From: Xanthomonas sp. CFBP 8443
Lineage (GTDB): Bacteria; Pseudomonadota; Gammaproteobacteria; Xanthomonadales; Xanthomonadaceae
Length of the DNA stretch: 64,000 bases
Assembly: GCF_025666195.1 (NCBI RefSeq)
Contig: NZ_CP102592.1
Location: 1,736,001 to 1,800,000 of the forward strand
Direction of reading: 5' to 3'
A program made the translations under genes and the position numbers. Positions 1 to 8,179 of the stretch are shown here, in pieces (positions within the stretch are counted from its first letter, which is position 1; the number at the start of each line of letters is the position of its first letter). Below the pieces are notes generated by a model, which was not told where the DNA came from, ran no database searches, and saw only the letters and a program-made list of their open reading frames with translations.

Positions 1-1460
1 TGTGCGCACCGACCACCAGCGTATCGATGACCATCAACGGCCCGGCGCCGATGATCCTGGCGATGTTCATGAATACCGCCATCGACCAGCAGGTGGAGAA
101 GTACCTCAAGGCCGACCCGCAGCGCTGGGCGCAGGCGCAGCAGACCCTGGACGCATTGTTCGAGGGCAGGGAACGCCCGCGCTACCACGGCGAGCTGCCG
201 CCGACCAACGACGGCCTGGGCCTGGCCTTGCTCGGCGTCAGCGGCGACCAGGTGGTCGATGCGCAGACCTATGCGCAGATCAAGGCGGCCACGCTGTCCA
301 GCGTGCGCGGCACGGTGCAGGCCGACATCCTCAAGGAGGACCAGGCGCAGAACACCTGCATCTTCAGCACCGAGTTCGCGCTGCGCATGATGGGCGACAT
401 CCAGCAGTACTTCGTCGAGCACAAGGTGCGCAACTTCTACTCGGTGTCGATCTCCGGCTACCACATCGCCGAGGCCGGGGCGAACCCGATCAGCCAGCTC
501 GCCTTCACCCTGAGCAACGGCTTCACCATCGTCGAGTACTACCTGGCGCGCGGCATGCGCATCGACGACTTCGCGCCGAACCTGAGCTTCTTCTTCAGCA
601 ACGGCATGGACCCGGAGTACACCGTAATCGGCCGGGTGGCGCGGCGCATCTGGGCGCGGGCGATGCGCGAGCGCTACGGCGGCAACGAGCGCAGCCAGAT
701 GATGAAGTACCACATCCAGACCTCGGGCCGCTCGCTGCACGCGCAGGAGATCCAGTTCAACGACATCCGCACCACGCTGCAGGCGCTGTACGCGCTGTTC
801 GACAACTGCAACAGCCTGCACACCAACGCCTACGACGAGGCGATCACCACGCCCACCGAGGAGAGCGTGCGCCGCGCGGTGGCGATCCAAATGATCATCA
901 ACAAGGAGCTGGGGCTGAACTTCTGCGAGAACCCGTGGCAGGGCAGCTTCATCGTCGAGCAGCTCACCGACCTGGTGGAGGAGGCGGTGTACAAGGAGTT
1001 CGAGGCGATCAGCGAGCGCGGCGGCGTGCTCGGCGCGATGGATACCATGTACCAGCGTGGCAAGATCCAGGAAGAGAGCCTGTACTACGAGCACAAGAAG
1101 CACGACGGCAGCCTGCCGCTGGTCGGGGTCAACACCTTCCTGCCCAAGCAGCACGCCGGCGAGACCGCGACCCAGATCGAGCTGATTCGCTCCACCGAGG
1201 AGGAGAAGGGCCAGCAGATCGCCAACGTGCGCGACTGGCAGCAGCGCCGCAACGGCATCGTCCCGCCGACGGCGCAGCAGGCCGACGCGGCGGGCGTGCC
1301 GGCGCCGGGCGATGCCGCCGGCCTCGGCTACCTGCAACGCACCGCCCGCGCGCGCAGCAACGTCTTCGCCGCGCTGATGGAGGCGGTGAAGACCCACAGC
1401 CTGGGGCAGATCAGCCACGCGCTGTACGAGGTGGGCGGGGAGTACCGGCGCAATATGTAG
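1..1460 (+). CDS. icmF: Fused isobutyryl-CoA mutase IcmF, C-terminal part (5' end outside the window)
   Basis: This is the adenosylcobalamin-dependent mutase that interconverts isobutyryl-CoA and n-butyryl-CoA in acyl-CoA metabolism. The frame is open from the left edge (first full codon at 3), so the ATG at 27 is internal. What remains is the large TIM-barrel substrate-binding half of a methylmalonyl-CoA-mutase family protein: the entry reads [11 protein letters not shown], followed by [40 protein letters not shown] and [11 protein letters not shown]. The C-terminus, [20 protein letters not shown], is the ending I associate with fused IcmF proteins rather than with stand-alone mutases. In IcmF the missing N-terminal portion carries the B12-binding domain and a MeaB-like G-protein chaperone domain; this cannot be checked here. 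A simple methylmalonyl-CoA mutase large subunit is the alternative. Confidence 0.85.
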   Translation, partial: CAPTTSVSMTINGPAPMILAMFMNTAIDQQVEKYLKADPQRWAQAQQTLDALFEGRERPRYHGELPPTNDGLGLALLGVSGDQVVDAQTYAQIKAATLSSVRGTVQADILKEDQAQNTCIFSTEFALRMMGDIQQYFVEHKVRNFYSVSISGYHIAEAGANPISQLAFTLSNGFTIVEYYLARGMRIDDFAPNLSFFFSNGMDPEYTVIGRVARRIWARAMRERYGGNERSQMMKYHIQTSGRSLHAQEIQFNDIRTTLQALYALFDNCNSLHTNAYDEAITTPTEESVRRAVAIQMIINKELGLNFCENPWQGSFIVEQLTDLVEEAVYKEFEAISERGGVLGAMDTMYQRGKIQEESLYYEHKKHDGSLPLVGVNTFLPKQHAGETATQIELIRSTEEEKGQQIANVRDWQQRRNGIVPPTAQQADAAGVPAPGDAAGLGYLQRTARARSNVFAALMEAVKTHSLGQISHALYEVGGEYRRNM

Positions 1461-1621
1461 CGCTGCGTGGATCGGTCGCGGCGGCGGTCGTGGCGCTACG
1501 GGCGATCGCGCCTGCAAGGTGCCCGTCGCTCGCTGCGCCCTGGAGGCGCGGTCCCTTGCTTGCGTCTTGCGGCGTTCGCCGTGGTCGGCACATAGTAGGC
1601 ATCGACGAACGGGGGCGGCGC

Positions 1622-2104
1622 ATGAAGGGATGGGGAGCGTTGTTGTTGCTGCTGGCCTGCGCGGCCGACGCCGGCGCGGCCGAGCCGGCCGCGGACGGCA
1701 GCGCCGGACCGCTGTTTGACACGATCGTGGCGCTGGACCAGCGCCTGTTCGGCGCCTACAACAGCTGCGATATGGCGGCGTTCGAGCAGCTGTTCGTGCC
1801 CGATGTGGAGTTCTATCACGACACCGGTGGCGCCAGCTGGGACCGCAAGACGGTGGTGGACAACACGCGCAAGTGGATCTGCGGCAAGGTGCGTCGCGAG
1901 TTGGTGGACGGCACGCTGCGGGTCTACCCGGTCAAGGACTTCGGTGCGATCGAGGAAGGCGAGCACCGCTTCTGCGAGCTGGCCAGCGGGCGCTGCGAAG
2001 GCATCGCCAAGTTCGTGATGGTGTGGCGCCAGGACCAGGACGGCTGGAAGCTCACGCGGGTGCTCAGCTACGGGCATCGCGCGGCCGCTTCGCCGGCGCC
2101 CTGA
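1622..2104 (+). CDS. Secreted SnoaL-like/DUF4440-type protein
   Basis: The product is 160 residues with a Sec signal peptide: MKGW, then a leucine-rich core ending in an Ala-X-Ala cleavage site near residue 21. The rest resembles the NTF2/SnoaL fold. It has a helix with the pattern AYNSCDMAAFEQLFVPDVEFY, a YHDTGG turn, and a C-terminal strand pair with KFVMVWRQDQDGWKLTRVLS, which is typical of DUF4440 and nuclear-transport-factor-2-like proteins. The fold is found in small-molecule binders and isomerases, so the substrate cannot be named. Three cysteines in the mature part (NSCD, WICGK and RFCELASGRCEG) could form periplasmic disulfides. It stands alone between icmF and an HDOD gene on the same strand. 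The ATG at 1622 was chosen because it opens the signal peptide. Confidence 0.75.
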   Translation: MKGWGALLLLLACAADAGAAEPAADGSAGPLFDTIVALDQRLFGAYNSCDMAAFEQLFVPDVEFYHDTGGASWDRKTVVDNTRKWICGKVRRELVDGTLRVYPVKDFGAIEEGEHRFCELASGRCEGIAKFVMVWRQDQDGWKLTRVLSYGHRAAASPAP

Positions 2105-2244
2105 GCATGCGCGGCTGCGCTGCGCATGCGCGTGCGGGCAGGCGCAGCAATCCAGGCGCTAACGCACGCGCCATGGTTGAATGACGTGGCGCGCCAGGCC
2201 GTGTCTGCGCTTCCAGCCGGGTGGGGGATCTGGCGACCTTGCGG

Positions 2245-3318
2245 ATGCCGATGATGGTGCCGTCGATCTGGATTGCAGGGGTTGCCGTCGTGCTGCTGCT
2301 GGGCATCGGCGGCTGGATGTGGCGCCGTGGACGCCCGCGCGGACCCGTGGTGCCGATCGCCGTTGCGCAAACAGCGGCAGCGTCTGCGCACCGTGCCACC
2401 GGCGAAGACGCCGTCACCGATGCGGCGATCGCGGCGGAGCCGGGACAGGGCGTGGCTGCCGCTGCCGCCGAACTGTCCTTGGAGCAGGAGTCCGCGCTGT
2501 TGCTGCGCCTGTACGCTCTACCGTTCGCCGGCGTGCCTGCGCCCGAACCGAGCGCGGCATCGCGTGCCACGCAGGCCGAGATCGCCGCGGCGGCCGTCGC
2601 GGTACTGGCGCGCATCGACGCGCATCCGCGCTATACGCCGCGCCGCCCGCAGCTGTTGCCGCAGCTGACCCGCGCGATCAACGATCCCGACGCCGGCGCC
2701 CAGGCCATCGCCGCGATTCTCGGCCAGGATCCGGCGCTGGCCGGCAACCTGCTGTGCATCGCCAACAGTGCCGCGTACCGCCGCCACGCCGGGCCGATCG
2801 AGAACCTGGAGCGCGCGGTGGCCATGCTCGGCACCGAGGGCCTGCGCCAGATCGTGCTGGCCGCGCTGCTGCAGCCGGTCATCGCCGACGACGGCAGCGC
2901 GTTCGGCCGCTGCGCGGCGCTGCTGTGGGAGCACGCCTTGCTGTCGGCCAAGGCCACGGTCGGCGATGCAAAGGCAATGCGGCGCGATGATCCGAATGGG
3001 GTGCAGTTGCTGGCGCTGCTGTATGGACTGGCAGCGGTGGCTGTGGTGCAGGTGGTGCGCGATGCGCATGGCAAGCATCCTGGAGTGCATCTGGATCCGC
3101 AACTGATCGCCGGCATTTTGGAAACCTGGTCTGCGCCCTGCGCGAAAGCCATCTCGGCCGATTGGGGGCTTCCTGCGCGGTTGCAACATGCGCTCGAGGA
3201 GCAGGACATTGCGGCCGCACTTCAGTCCGGAAATACCTTGGCGCGTTCGCTGCGCCGCAACCGCGCGTTGGCGGCCGCCGACATGCTGGCCGTGTACGAG
3301 GATCCCGCCGCGCGATGA
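2245..3318 (+). CDS. Membrane-anchored HDOD-domain protein
   Basis: The product is about 357 residues. A single hydrophobic helix (VPSIWIAGVAVVLLLGIGGW, residues 4-23) is followed by arginines, which suggests an N-in anchor. A long Ala-rich linker leads to an HDOD domain from about residue 130: LLPQLTRAINDPD, then ILGQDPALAGNLLCIANSAAY and AVAMLGTEGLRQIVLAALLQ. HDOD proteins are output or scaffold domains related to HD hydrolases and usually act in signalling; the catalytic HD metal ligands are not evident. The start is uncertain. A GGGGGA at 2223-2228 suits the TTG at 2239 or the ATG at 2245, and a GTG at 2221 is also in frame. The stop lies 16 bp before a possible upstream start of the M50 peptidase gene, so the two may form an operon. 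Confidence 0.8.
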   Translation: MPMMVPSIWIAGVAVVLLLGIGGWMWRRGRPRGPVVPIAVAQTAAASAHRATGEDAVTDAAIAAEPGQGVAAAAAELSLEQESALLLRLYALPFAGVPAPEPSAASRATQAEIAAAAVAVLARIDAHPRYTPRRPQLLPQLTRAINDPDAGAQAIAAILGQDPALAGNLLCIANSAAYRRHAGPIENLERAVAMLGTEGLRQIVLAALLQPVIADDGSAFGRCAALLWEHALLSAKATVGDAKAMRRDDPNGVQLLALLYGLAAVAVVQVVRDAHGKHPGVHLDPQLIAGILETWSAPCAKAISADWGLPARLQHALEEQDIAAALQSGNTLARSLRRNRALAAADMLAVYEDPAAR

Positions 3319-3466
3319 AACAACAGAACAGGCGATGGAGGCGAGGCGTGGCGACGATACGACGGCAACACTCCATGCACGAGACGCGCGCTCCGGCGCG
3401 GAACCACCGGTGCTCGCGCGAGCTGGCAAGATCGAGTATCTCCCGCTCCGCATATCGGCGCAGGCC

Positions 3467-4630
3467 ATGAGCGCGACCGAGCCTGCGCCCGAGGCGTGGT
3501 CGCCTTCGCCGAACGCCAATCGGGTGTTGCAGTTCTTCCAAGTGCTGCTGTTGACCTTGGGGGTGGGCGCCATGCTGGTCGGCTGCGCGGCGGTGGCCGC
3601 AGTGTGGATTCCGCGCTCGCTGGAGTTCCTGGCGGTTTGCCTGCTTCCGGTCATGCTGCTGGCCACGCTCGCCGTGCACGAGTACGGCCACCTGCTTGCC
3701 GCACGCGGCATGGGCATGACCGTGTACATGATGAAGATCGGCCCGCTGCAGATGCTTGCGCGCCGTCGCGGTTGGCGACTGCGTTGGCAACGCGGATGGT
3801 CCGGTTACGCCGGTTATGTGATGGCGCTGATTAATCCGTATGCCGCGTTGCGCCCGCAATACGCAGTGTTGAGCGCCGGGGGGCCTGCTGCGAATCTGCT
3901 GGTGGCGCTGCTGATGGGCGCGCTGGGGTTGCATCTGGGGATCCAGGCGCGCATGGGCGCGTTCTGCGTCGGTTTCGCCGTGCTCAACCTGGCAGTCGGA
4001 TTGGCCAACTTGATACCGTCGCGGACGGCGATCGGACCCAGCGATGGTCTGTATCTGCTCGGGTTGTCGCGCAGGCTAGATGCGGACCGGCCCGATCGGG
4101 TGTTGGCCCAACTCAATGGCCTGTCATGCAGAGGCATCACCGCGGACAACTTGCCCGCGGAACGGGTGGCCTTGCTCGCGCAAGACGACTGGTGGCTGTT
4201 CCACAGCTGGTTTGTGCTGAAAGCGGCGCAGAATCGTTGCCAATGGCGGCAGGCTGCGGCGTTGGAGGCGGCAGTTGCCGATCAGATCGCAGCTTTGCCC
4301 GAGCAATCCGGGGCGCATTTTTCCCAGTTGATCGCGATGCTGCAGTGCGAACTCTCTTTCTCGCGTGCGATGGCCGCAGAGGCGAGTGCTGCGCCATTGG
4401 ACGCAACCTTGACTCCGGAGCTCGACTGGTTGATGCCGTGCTTGCGCATGCGCTGCCGAGCGCTGATGGCCGTACAGCGCGGCGACGATGAATCCGCATT
4501 GCGTTTGCTGCGCCAGGCGCAGGAGTGCGCTCAGGGCGAACTCGATCCGTCGTTGCGGATCAGCGAGGGCATCTTGTTGGAAGCAGTCCGGCAGCGCATT
4601 CGCAATGATCCATCGCGCAGTGCGGCGTAG
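3467..4630 (+). CDS. Site-2-protease-like M50 family membrane metallopeptidase with helical C-terminal extension
   Basis: The product is 387 residues. A transmembrane helix at about 21-45 is followed by a second that carries the zinc motif HEYGH (residues 71-75). Further on are an SAGGPAANLLVALLMG segment and NLIPSRTAIGPSDG near 180-193, which occupies the place of the third zinc ligand motif of M50 peptidases (usually NxxPxxxLDG). From about 215 to the end the protein is soluble and helix-rich, and looks like a divergent TPR tail (for example ESALRLLRQAQECA). Family members cut within membranes or next to them, often in regulated proteolysis. An in-frame ATG at 3335, only 17 bp after the HDOD gene, would add 44 residues of doubtful quality, so the ATG at 3467 is preferred. 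The substrate is unknown. Confidence 0.8.
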   Translation: MSATEPAPEAWSPSPNANRVLQFFQVLLLTLGVGAMLVGCAAVAAVWIPRSLEFLAVCLLPVMLLATLAVHEYGHLLAARGMGMTVYMMKIGPLQMLARRRGWRLRWQRGWSGYAGYVMALINPYAALRPQYAVLSAGGPAANLLVALLMGALGLHLGIQARMGAFCVGFAVLNLAVGLANLIPSRTAIGPSDGLYLLGLSRRLDADRPDRVLAQLNGLSCRGITADNLPAERVALLAQDDWWLFHSWFVLKAAQNRCQWRQAAALEAAVADQIAALPEQSGAHFSQLIAMLQCELSFSRAMAAEASAAPLDATLTPELDWLMPCLRMRCRALMAVQRGDDESALRLLRQAQECAQGELDPSLRISEGILLEAVRQRIRNDPSRSAA

Positions 4631-4723
4631 CCGGTGTGGCGGCTGTGCAAGCCGCCGCATGCAGTTGAGGAAAGGTGCTCGCCATCCAGGCCTGTGCCAG
4701 AAGTGGCGCCGCACCGGCGCGGC

Positions 4724-5212
4724 TCAGCGCAGCGGCACGTCCGCGACCTTGTCCTGGTAGTCGCGCTTGGGGTCGATGCCGAACAGCACCTTGATCCCGG
4801 CGACCAGGCTGGAGCCGTTGAGCCAGATCTGCGCGTGGTCCGGATCCAGGCGCAACAGCGCCAGCTTGGGATCGTCCTTGCCTTCTTCGTACCAGGCATC
4901 GATGAAGCCGTTCCACAGGCGTTCGATCACCGCCTGGTCGTTGTCCACGCTGAGCGTGCCGCTGATGCTCGCGAACAGGTCGTGGTCCTTGGCGCTGAAC
5001 GCGGCGATCACCCGCTGGCTCTGGGTCAGCTTCTGCACCAGCGCGTTGTCCTTGGAGGTGAAGAACCAGATCGGGCCGCCGCGGTCGCCTTCGAACTGCG
5101 CGGTCATCGGCCGCGCGTGGCCGTCCTCGACGCCATCCAGGCCGAGCATGACCGTGCGGTCGGATTTCAATGCCTTCCAGAATTTCTCTTCCAGTTCCTG
5201 CGGGCTGGCCAT
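4724..5212 (-). CDS. General-stress-type pyridoxamine 5'-phosphate oxidase-like FMN-binding protein
   Basis: The product is 162 residues of the PNPOx-like split-barrel flavin-binding family annotated as 'general stress protein 26-like'. It starts MASPQELEEKFWKALKSDRTV. It then has a barrel strand that ends HARPMTAQFEGDRGGPIWFF (residues about 32-51), the strand VIAAFSAKDHDLFASISGTL, and the helix ERLWNGFIDAWYEEGKDDPK, a C-terminal layout typical of this subfamily. Xanthomonas members of this family bind flavins. The redox partner is unknown. The gene is convergent with the M50 gene, 94 bp apart, and transcribed alone. The ATG at 5212 matches the usual length of the family. Confidence 0.85.
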   Translation of the reverse strand: MASPQELEEKFWKALKSDRTVMLGLDGVEDGHARPMTAQFEGDRGGPIWFFTSKDNALVQKLTQSQRVIAAFSAKDHDLFASISGTLSVDNDQAVIERLWNGFIDAWYEEGKDDPKLALLRLDPDHAQIWLNGSSLVAGIKVLFGIDPKRDYQDKVADVPLR

Positions 5213-5538
5213 GCGGATCTCCGATAGGGCGTGAATGCCGGCGGTCACTGTGCCGCGCCGCGCGCGCGCGACCCGTGACGGAGGCGTGGACAGGGCGTGT
5301 AGGTGGAGTCCGCGGCGATGCGTGGAGGGAAGGCGAGCCGGCCTGGCGCCGTGGTGGTAGACAGTGGTCGCGCGCGGCTTCGACTGGGATCGGCGTCGAG
5401 GCTTGCTGGCCGCGCCAGTGATACCTAGTGGCTGGGGCACGACGGTTTCCGAGGCGCCGGCGCAGCACGCCGGGTGCGGTGTCGCGTTCCTGCGTGGCGG
5501 CCGTATCCGTCGCCTGCTTCGGCAAAGGACGCACGACG
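5213..5538. other. Intergenic region between divergent genes, no gene seen
   Basis: This 326-bp stretch separates the minus-strand stress-protein gene from the plus-strand lipase gene and must hold both promoters. I see no coding frame with a convincing product and no long dyad. Only a GC-alternating run near 5260-5270 and the lipase ribosome-binding site (AAGGA at 5524-5528) stand out. Confidence 0.5.
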
Positions 5539-6501
5539 ATGAGTGCCAGCTCCGCGACACAGCCCTTCCTGGATCCGCAATTGACGCTGGCGATGGCCCA
5601 GGCCAGCATCGCCGCTTATGCAGCCTACGAACGCCAGCCGGTGATGGCGCCTTCCGATTACCGGCTGGTCGCCAGGTGGTCGGGGTGGGACGGCGATCCG
5701 TTCGGCGGCAGCGAAGAGCTGTTCGGGCTGCTGTTCCAATCCATCCATGACGCGCGCATCTGCCTGTTTGCATTCCGCGGGACCGACTCGGATCTGGACA
5801 TCTACGAAGACCTGGACTTCGTCACCACCGATTTCGTTCCCAGCGGCGGGACGCTGTCGCCGCCGCCGCGCGTGTCGGCGGGGTTCTACGGCATCTACGA
5901 CGGCAGGGGCGGCGGCATGCGCGCCTCGATGCGCGAACAGTTGTTCGCGCTGTTGACGCATTTCGCGCCGATCGAGGTCTACGTCACCGGCCATAGCCTG
6001 GGCGGTGCGTTGAGCCAACTGTTCTCGCTGGATCTGGCGGTCAGCCAGCCGCGCCGGCGCATGCGCAACGTCAACTTCTGCAGCCCGATGGTCGGCGACG
6101 CCAGCTGGGGCCGGGCCTACGCGGCGGCGATCCCCGCCGCCGACAGCACGCGTTGCTACAACTATTGGGACTACGCGCCCACGGTGCCGCCGTCGGCGTT
6201 CGGCTACGTCGCGGTGGGGCAGGCGTTCCGCACCGCGTACTACGTCCGCGATGCCTGGTTCGCGCATCTGTTGTCGCGGCATTCCATCATCAACATGCAG
6301 CGAGTGCTGCAGCATGCGTTGTACCTGTCGCCGCAGGCTTGGTCCGGCACATTCCCGGATTACGTGGACAGCAAACGGTTGATGCTCAGCCAACTGCCAC
6401 CGGCGGCGCCGCAGCCAGCATGGACAGACGTCGCGCTGGCCGCACGCGCTACCGAACAGGCCCTGGGATTTCCGGACGAGGCGGCGACCGCGGCGCCATG
6501 A
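5539..6501 (+). CDS. Class 3 (fungal-type) lipase family alpha/beta hydrolase
   Basis: The product is 320 residues. The nucleophile elbow is GHSLGG, with Ser153 as nucleophile. The oxyanion-side strand ICLFAFRGTDSDLDIYEDLD precedes it, as in lipase_3 (PF01764) proteins, where the FRGT motif is characteristic. A likely catalytic Asp lies in the segment NYWDYAPTVPPSAFGY (about 212-227), and a His in AHLLSRHSIINMQRVL (about 244-259) completes the triad. No signal peptide is evident, so the enzyme is either cytoplasmic or exported by another route. AAGGA at 5524-5528, about 10 bp before the ATG, supports this start. A GH108 muramidase gene follows 122 bp downstream on the same strand. Confidence 0.85.
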   Translation: MSASSATQPFLDPQLTLAMAQASIAAYAAYERQPVMAPSDYRLVARWSGWDGDPFGGSEELFGLLFQSIHDARICLFAFRGTDSDLDIYEDLDFVTTDFVPSGGTLSPPPRVSAGFYGIYDGRGGGMRASMREQLFALLTHFAPIEVYVTGHSLGGALSQLFSLDLAVSQPRRRMRNVNFCSPMVGDASWGRAYAAAIPAADSTRCYNYWDYAPTVPPSAFGYVAVGQAFRTAYYVRDAWFAHLLSRHSIINMQRVLQHALYLSPQAWSGTFPDYVDSKRLMLSQLPPAAPQPAWTDVALAARATEQALGFPDEAATAAP

Positions 6502-6623
6502 ACCGTGCCGCGCCGGACAAAGGCTCTCCGCGCGGCGGTGTTCCCTGCGGCACGGCGCCGCAGTCGGTCCGGCGCCACACCGCGTGCCGCCGGTTCCGAT
6601 CCCACCTGAGGAGTGCAACCACC

Positions 6624-7199
6624 ATGGCATCGTTCGATCTGTACTTTCCGCAACTGCTGCGCTTTGAGGGCGGCTTCGTCGACGATCCGGCCGATCCCGG
6701 CGGCGCCACCAACCGTGGCATCACCGTGGCCACGTTCCAGCGCGATGCGCAGCCGGTCCTCGGCGAGGCGCCGACGCTGCAGGCGCTGCATGCGCTGACC
6801 CCGATGCAGGCAGCCGCCATCTACAAACAGGATTATTGGGACAAGCTCGACGCCGACCAGATCGCCTCGCAGCCGCTGGCGGAGATCCTGTTCGACTTCT
6901 ACGTCAACGCCGGTACCGAGGCGGTCCTGCTGTTGCAGCGGATCCTGCAGCAGCTCGGCGCATCGGGCTTGGCCGTCGACGGGCAGATGGGGGCGGCCAC
7001 GCTGGCCGCACTGCAGGCGGCCGATCCGGCGAAGGTGTATGCGCTGTACCGACAGGGCCGCATCGATTACTACCAGCGGCTGGCGGCGGAACGCCCGGCG
7101 GACGCTCGATTCCTGGCAGGCTGGATTGCGCGTGCGGAGTGGTTTCCGGCTACGTTGCCGTCCGCGTCCGCGGCAGCACCGTCCGGCGACGTCGCCTGA
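6624..7199 (+). CDS. Glycoside hydrolase family 108 N-acetylmuramidase-type lysozyme
   Basis: The product is 191 residues. It opens FDLYFPQLLRFEGGFVDDPA, where Glu15 in the EGG motif is the expected catalytic acid of GH108. It continues DPGGATNRGIT, another family signature, and the YWDKLDADQI helix. The second part, LAVDGQMGAATLAALQAADP, corresponds to the predicted peptidoglycan-binding region (PF09374) that follows the catalytic domain. Family members cleave the glycan backbone of peptidoglycan and are found in phages and in secretion-linked hosts. No holin or phage genes lie nearby, so this looks like a domesticated chromosomal copy. No signal peptide is seen. GAGGAG at 6608-6613 precedes the ATG. 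Confidence 0.88.
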   Translation: MASFDLYFPQLLRFEGGFVDDPADPGGATNRGITVATFQRDAQPVLGEAPTLQALHALTPMQAAAIYKQDYWDKLDADQIASQPLAEILFDFYVNAGTEAVLLLQRILQQLGASGLAVDGQMGAATLAALQAADPAKVYALYRQGRIDYYQRLAAERPADARFLAGWIARAEWFPATLPSASAAAPSGDVA

Positions 7200-7356
7200 G
7201 GCCGGGCAGGTGCGGCGCGATCCGCTGCGGCGCGCACGCTTCACGTGCGGGGCATGCGCCGCTGGCTAGCATCCTGGACCGATGCGGCCGCACGGTGCGG
7301 CTGCGGCGAGCGCGCCACCGGCGACGCGTCGCCATCGGATGCGGGAAGACAGCAGC

Positions 7357-7530
7357 ATGATCAAGTGGGCCATCATCATCGCCATCATCGGACTCATCGC
7401 CGGCGCGCTCGGTTTCACCGGCGCGGCGGGCGCGGCCATGGGTATCGCCAAGTTCCTGTTTTGGGCCGGCATCGCCATCGCCCTGGTGCTGTTCCTGCTC
7501 GGCACCGTGCTGGCCAAGAAGGTCGGCTAA
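7357..7530 (+). CDS. DUF1328-family small membrane protein
   Basis: The product is 57 residues with two membrane helices: MIKWAIIIAIIGLIAGALGF and, after the turn TGAAGAAMG, KFLFWAGIAIALVLFLLGTV. It ends in a short basic tail, AKKVG. This matches the DUF1328/YtjA family of stress-associated small inner-membrane proteins of unknown function. It follows the GH108 gene by 157 bp, and there is no sign of co-transcription. Confidence 0.85.
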   Translation: MIKWAIIIAIIGLIAGALGFTGAAGAAMGIAKFLFWAGIAIALVLFLLGTVLAKKVG

Positions 7531-7893
7531 ACGTTCGCATGCTTCGGGCGGCGCGCAGGCGCCATCCAGCTTGTCGCGGCTCGCTTGGCAAGGCCATGAG
7601 GCGCTTGGGCGGGGTTGCCAGATCGGGCCGCTGGCTGGATGTCCATCGGCAGCATCGTCGGTCGGCGCCAAGTGTGCAGCGTAGGCGTCAAGAAACGGAG
7701 TGTGGGAATCAGGCGCAGGCATAGCCAGCCGAGCAGGCGGCCAGGGATTTCGGGCATATCGGCACCGCATCGCGTGCTACGCCAGATCGCCGCATGCCTG
7801 TCTATGGAGAGGCCGCCATGTCTGGACGGCCGGTAAAGCGCAAACCGGTACGCGCTGGCGAACGCCGGCGCGGGGTCGCTGTCGCGGCGGCGC
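7531..7893. other. Intergenic region, no gene seen
   Basis: The 363 bp between two convergent small genes contain no frame with a recognisable product. Base composition is less GC-biased at third positions than in neighbouring genes. I see no repeat or strong hairpin. Confidence 0.45.
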
Positions 7894-8046
7894 TCAGCTG
7901 CCGCTGTCGGGCGTCTTCGCTTCGGCGTCGGCTGCGGCCTTGGCCGCCTCGCGCGCCTCGCGCTTGCGCGCGTCCTTCTCGTCCTGCTGTTTCTTCTTGG
8001 CGATTTCGCGCTGACGTTTTTCGAAGGAGTAGTTGGGCTTTGCCAA
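7894..8046 (-). CDS. Small, highly charged conserved hypothetical protein
   Basis: This predicted 50-residue protein starts at a TTG and reads AKPNYSFEKRQREIAKKKQQ, followed by a Lys/Glu/Arg/Ala-rich helix and an acidic-polar tail (KTPDSGS). Short proteins with an 'AKPNYSFEKRQRE' start and a basic coiled helix recur in proteobacteria as uncharacterised proteins. I recall the family but cannot name a domain. No ATG exists near the conserved start; a purine-rich GGCAGG lies 6 bp before the TTG, which supports it. Function is unknown. The composition suggests a nucleic-acid- or ribosome-binding role, but this is a guess. Confidence 0.6.
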   Translation of the reverse strand: MAKPNYSFEKRQREIAKKKQQDEKDARKREAREAAKAAADAEAKTPDSGS

Positions 8047-8179
8047 GTGGATGCCTGCCGTATGTGAGATGGGGCTCCCAGTGTAACCGTTGCGCGCCGG
8101 GGCGGTGGCCGGCGGCGGACAGGCCACGCGCGCGGCGTGGCCTGTCCCGGCACGGGAGTACGGCCCTCCCGGGCGCCGC

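Noticed and set aside
6624-7199. Prophage lysis cassette around the GH108 muramidase
   Set aside because: No holin, spanin, portal or tail genes are adjacent; neighbours are ordinary chromosomal genes.
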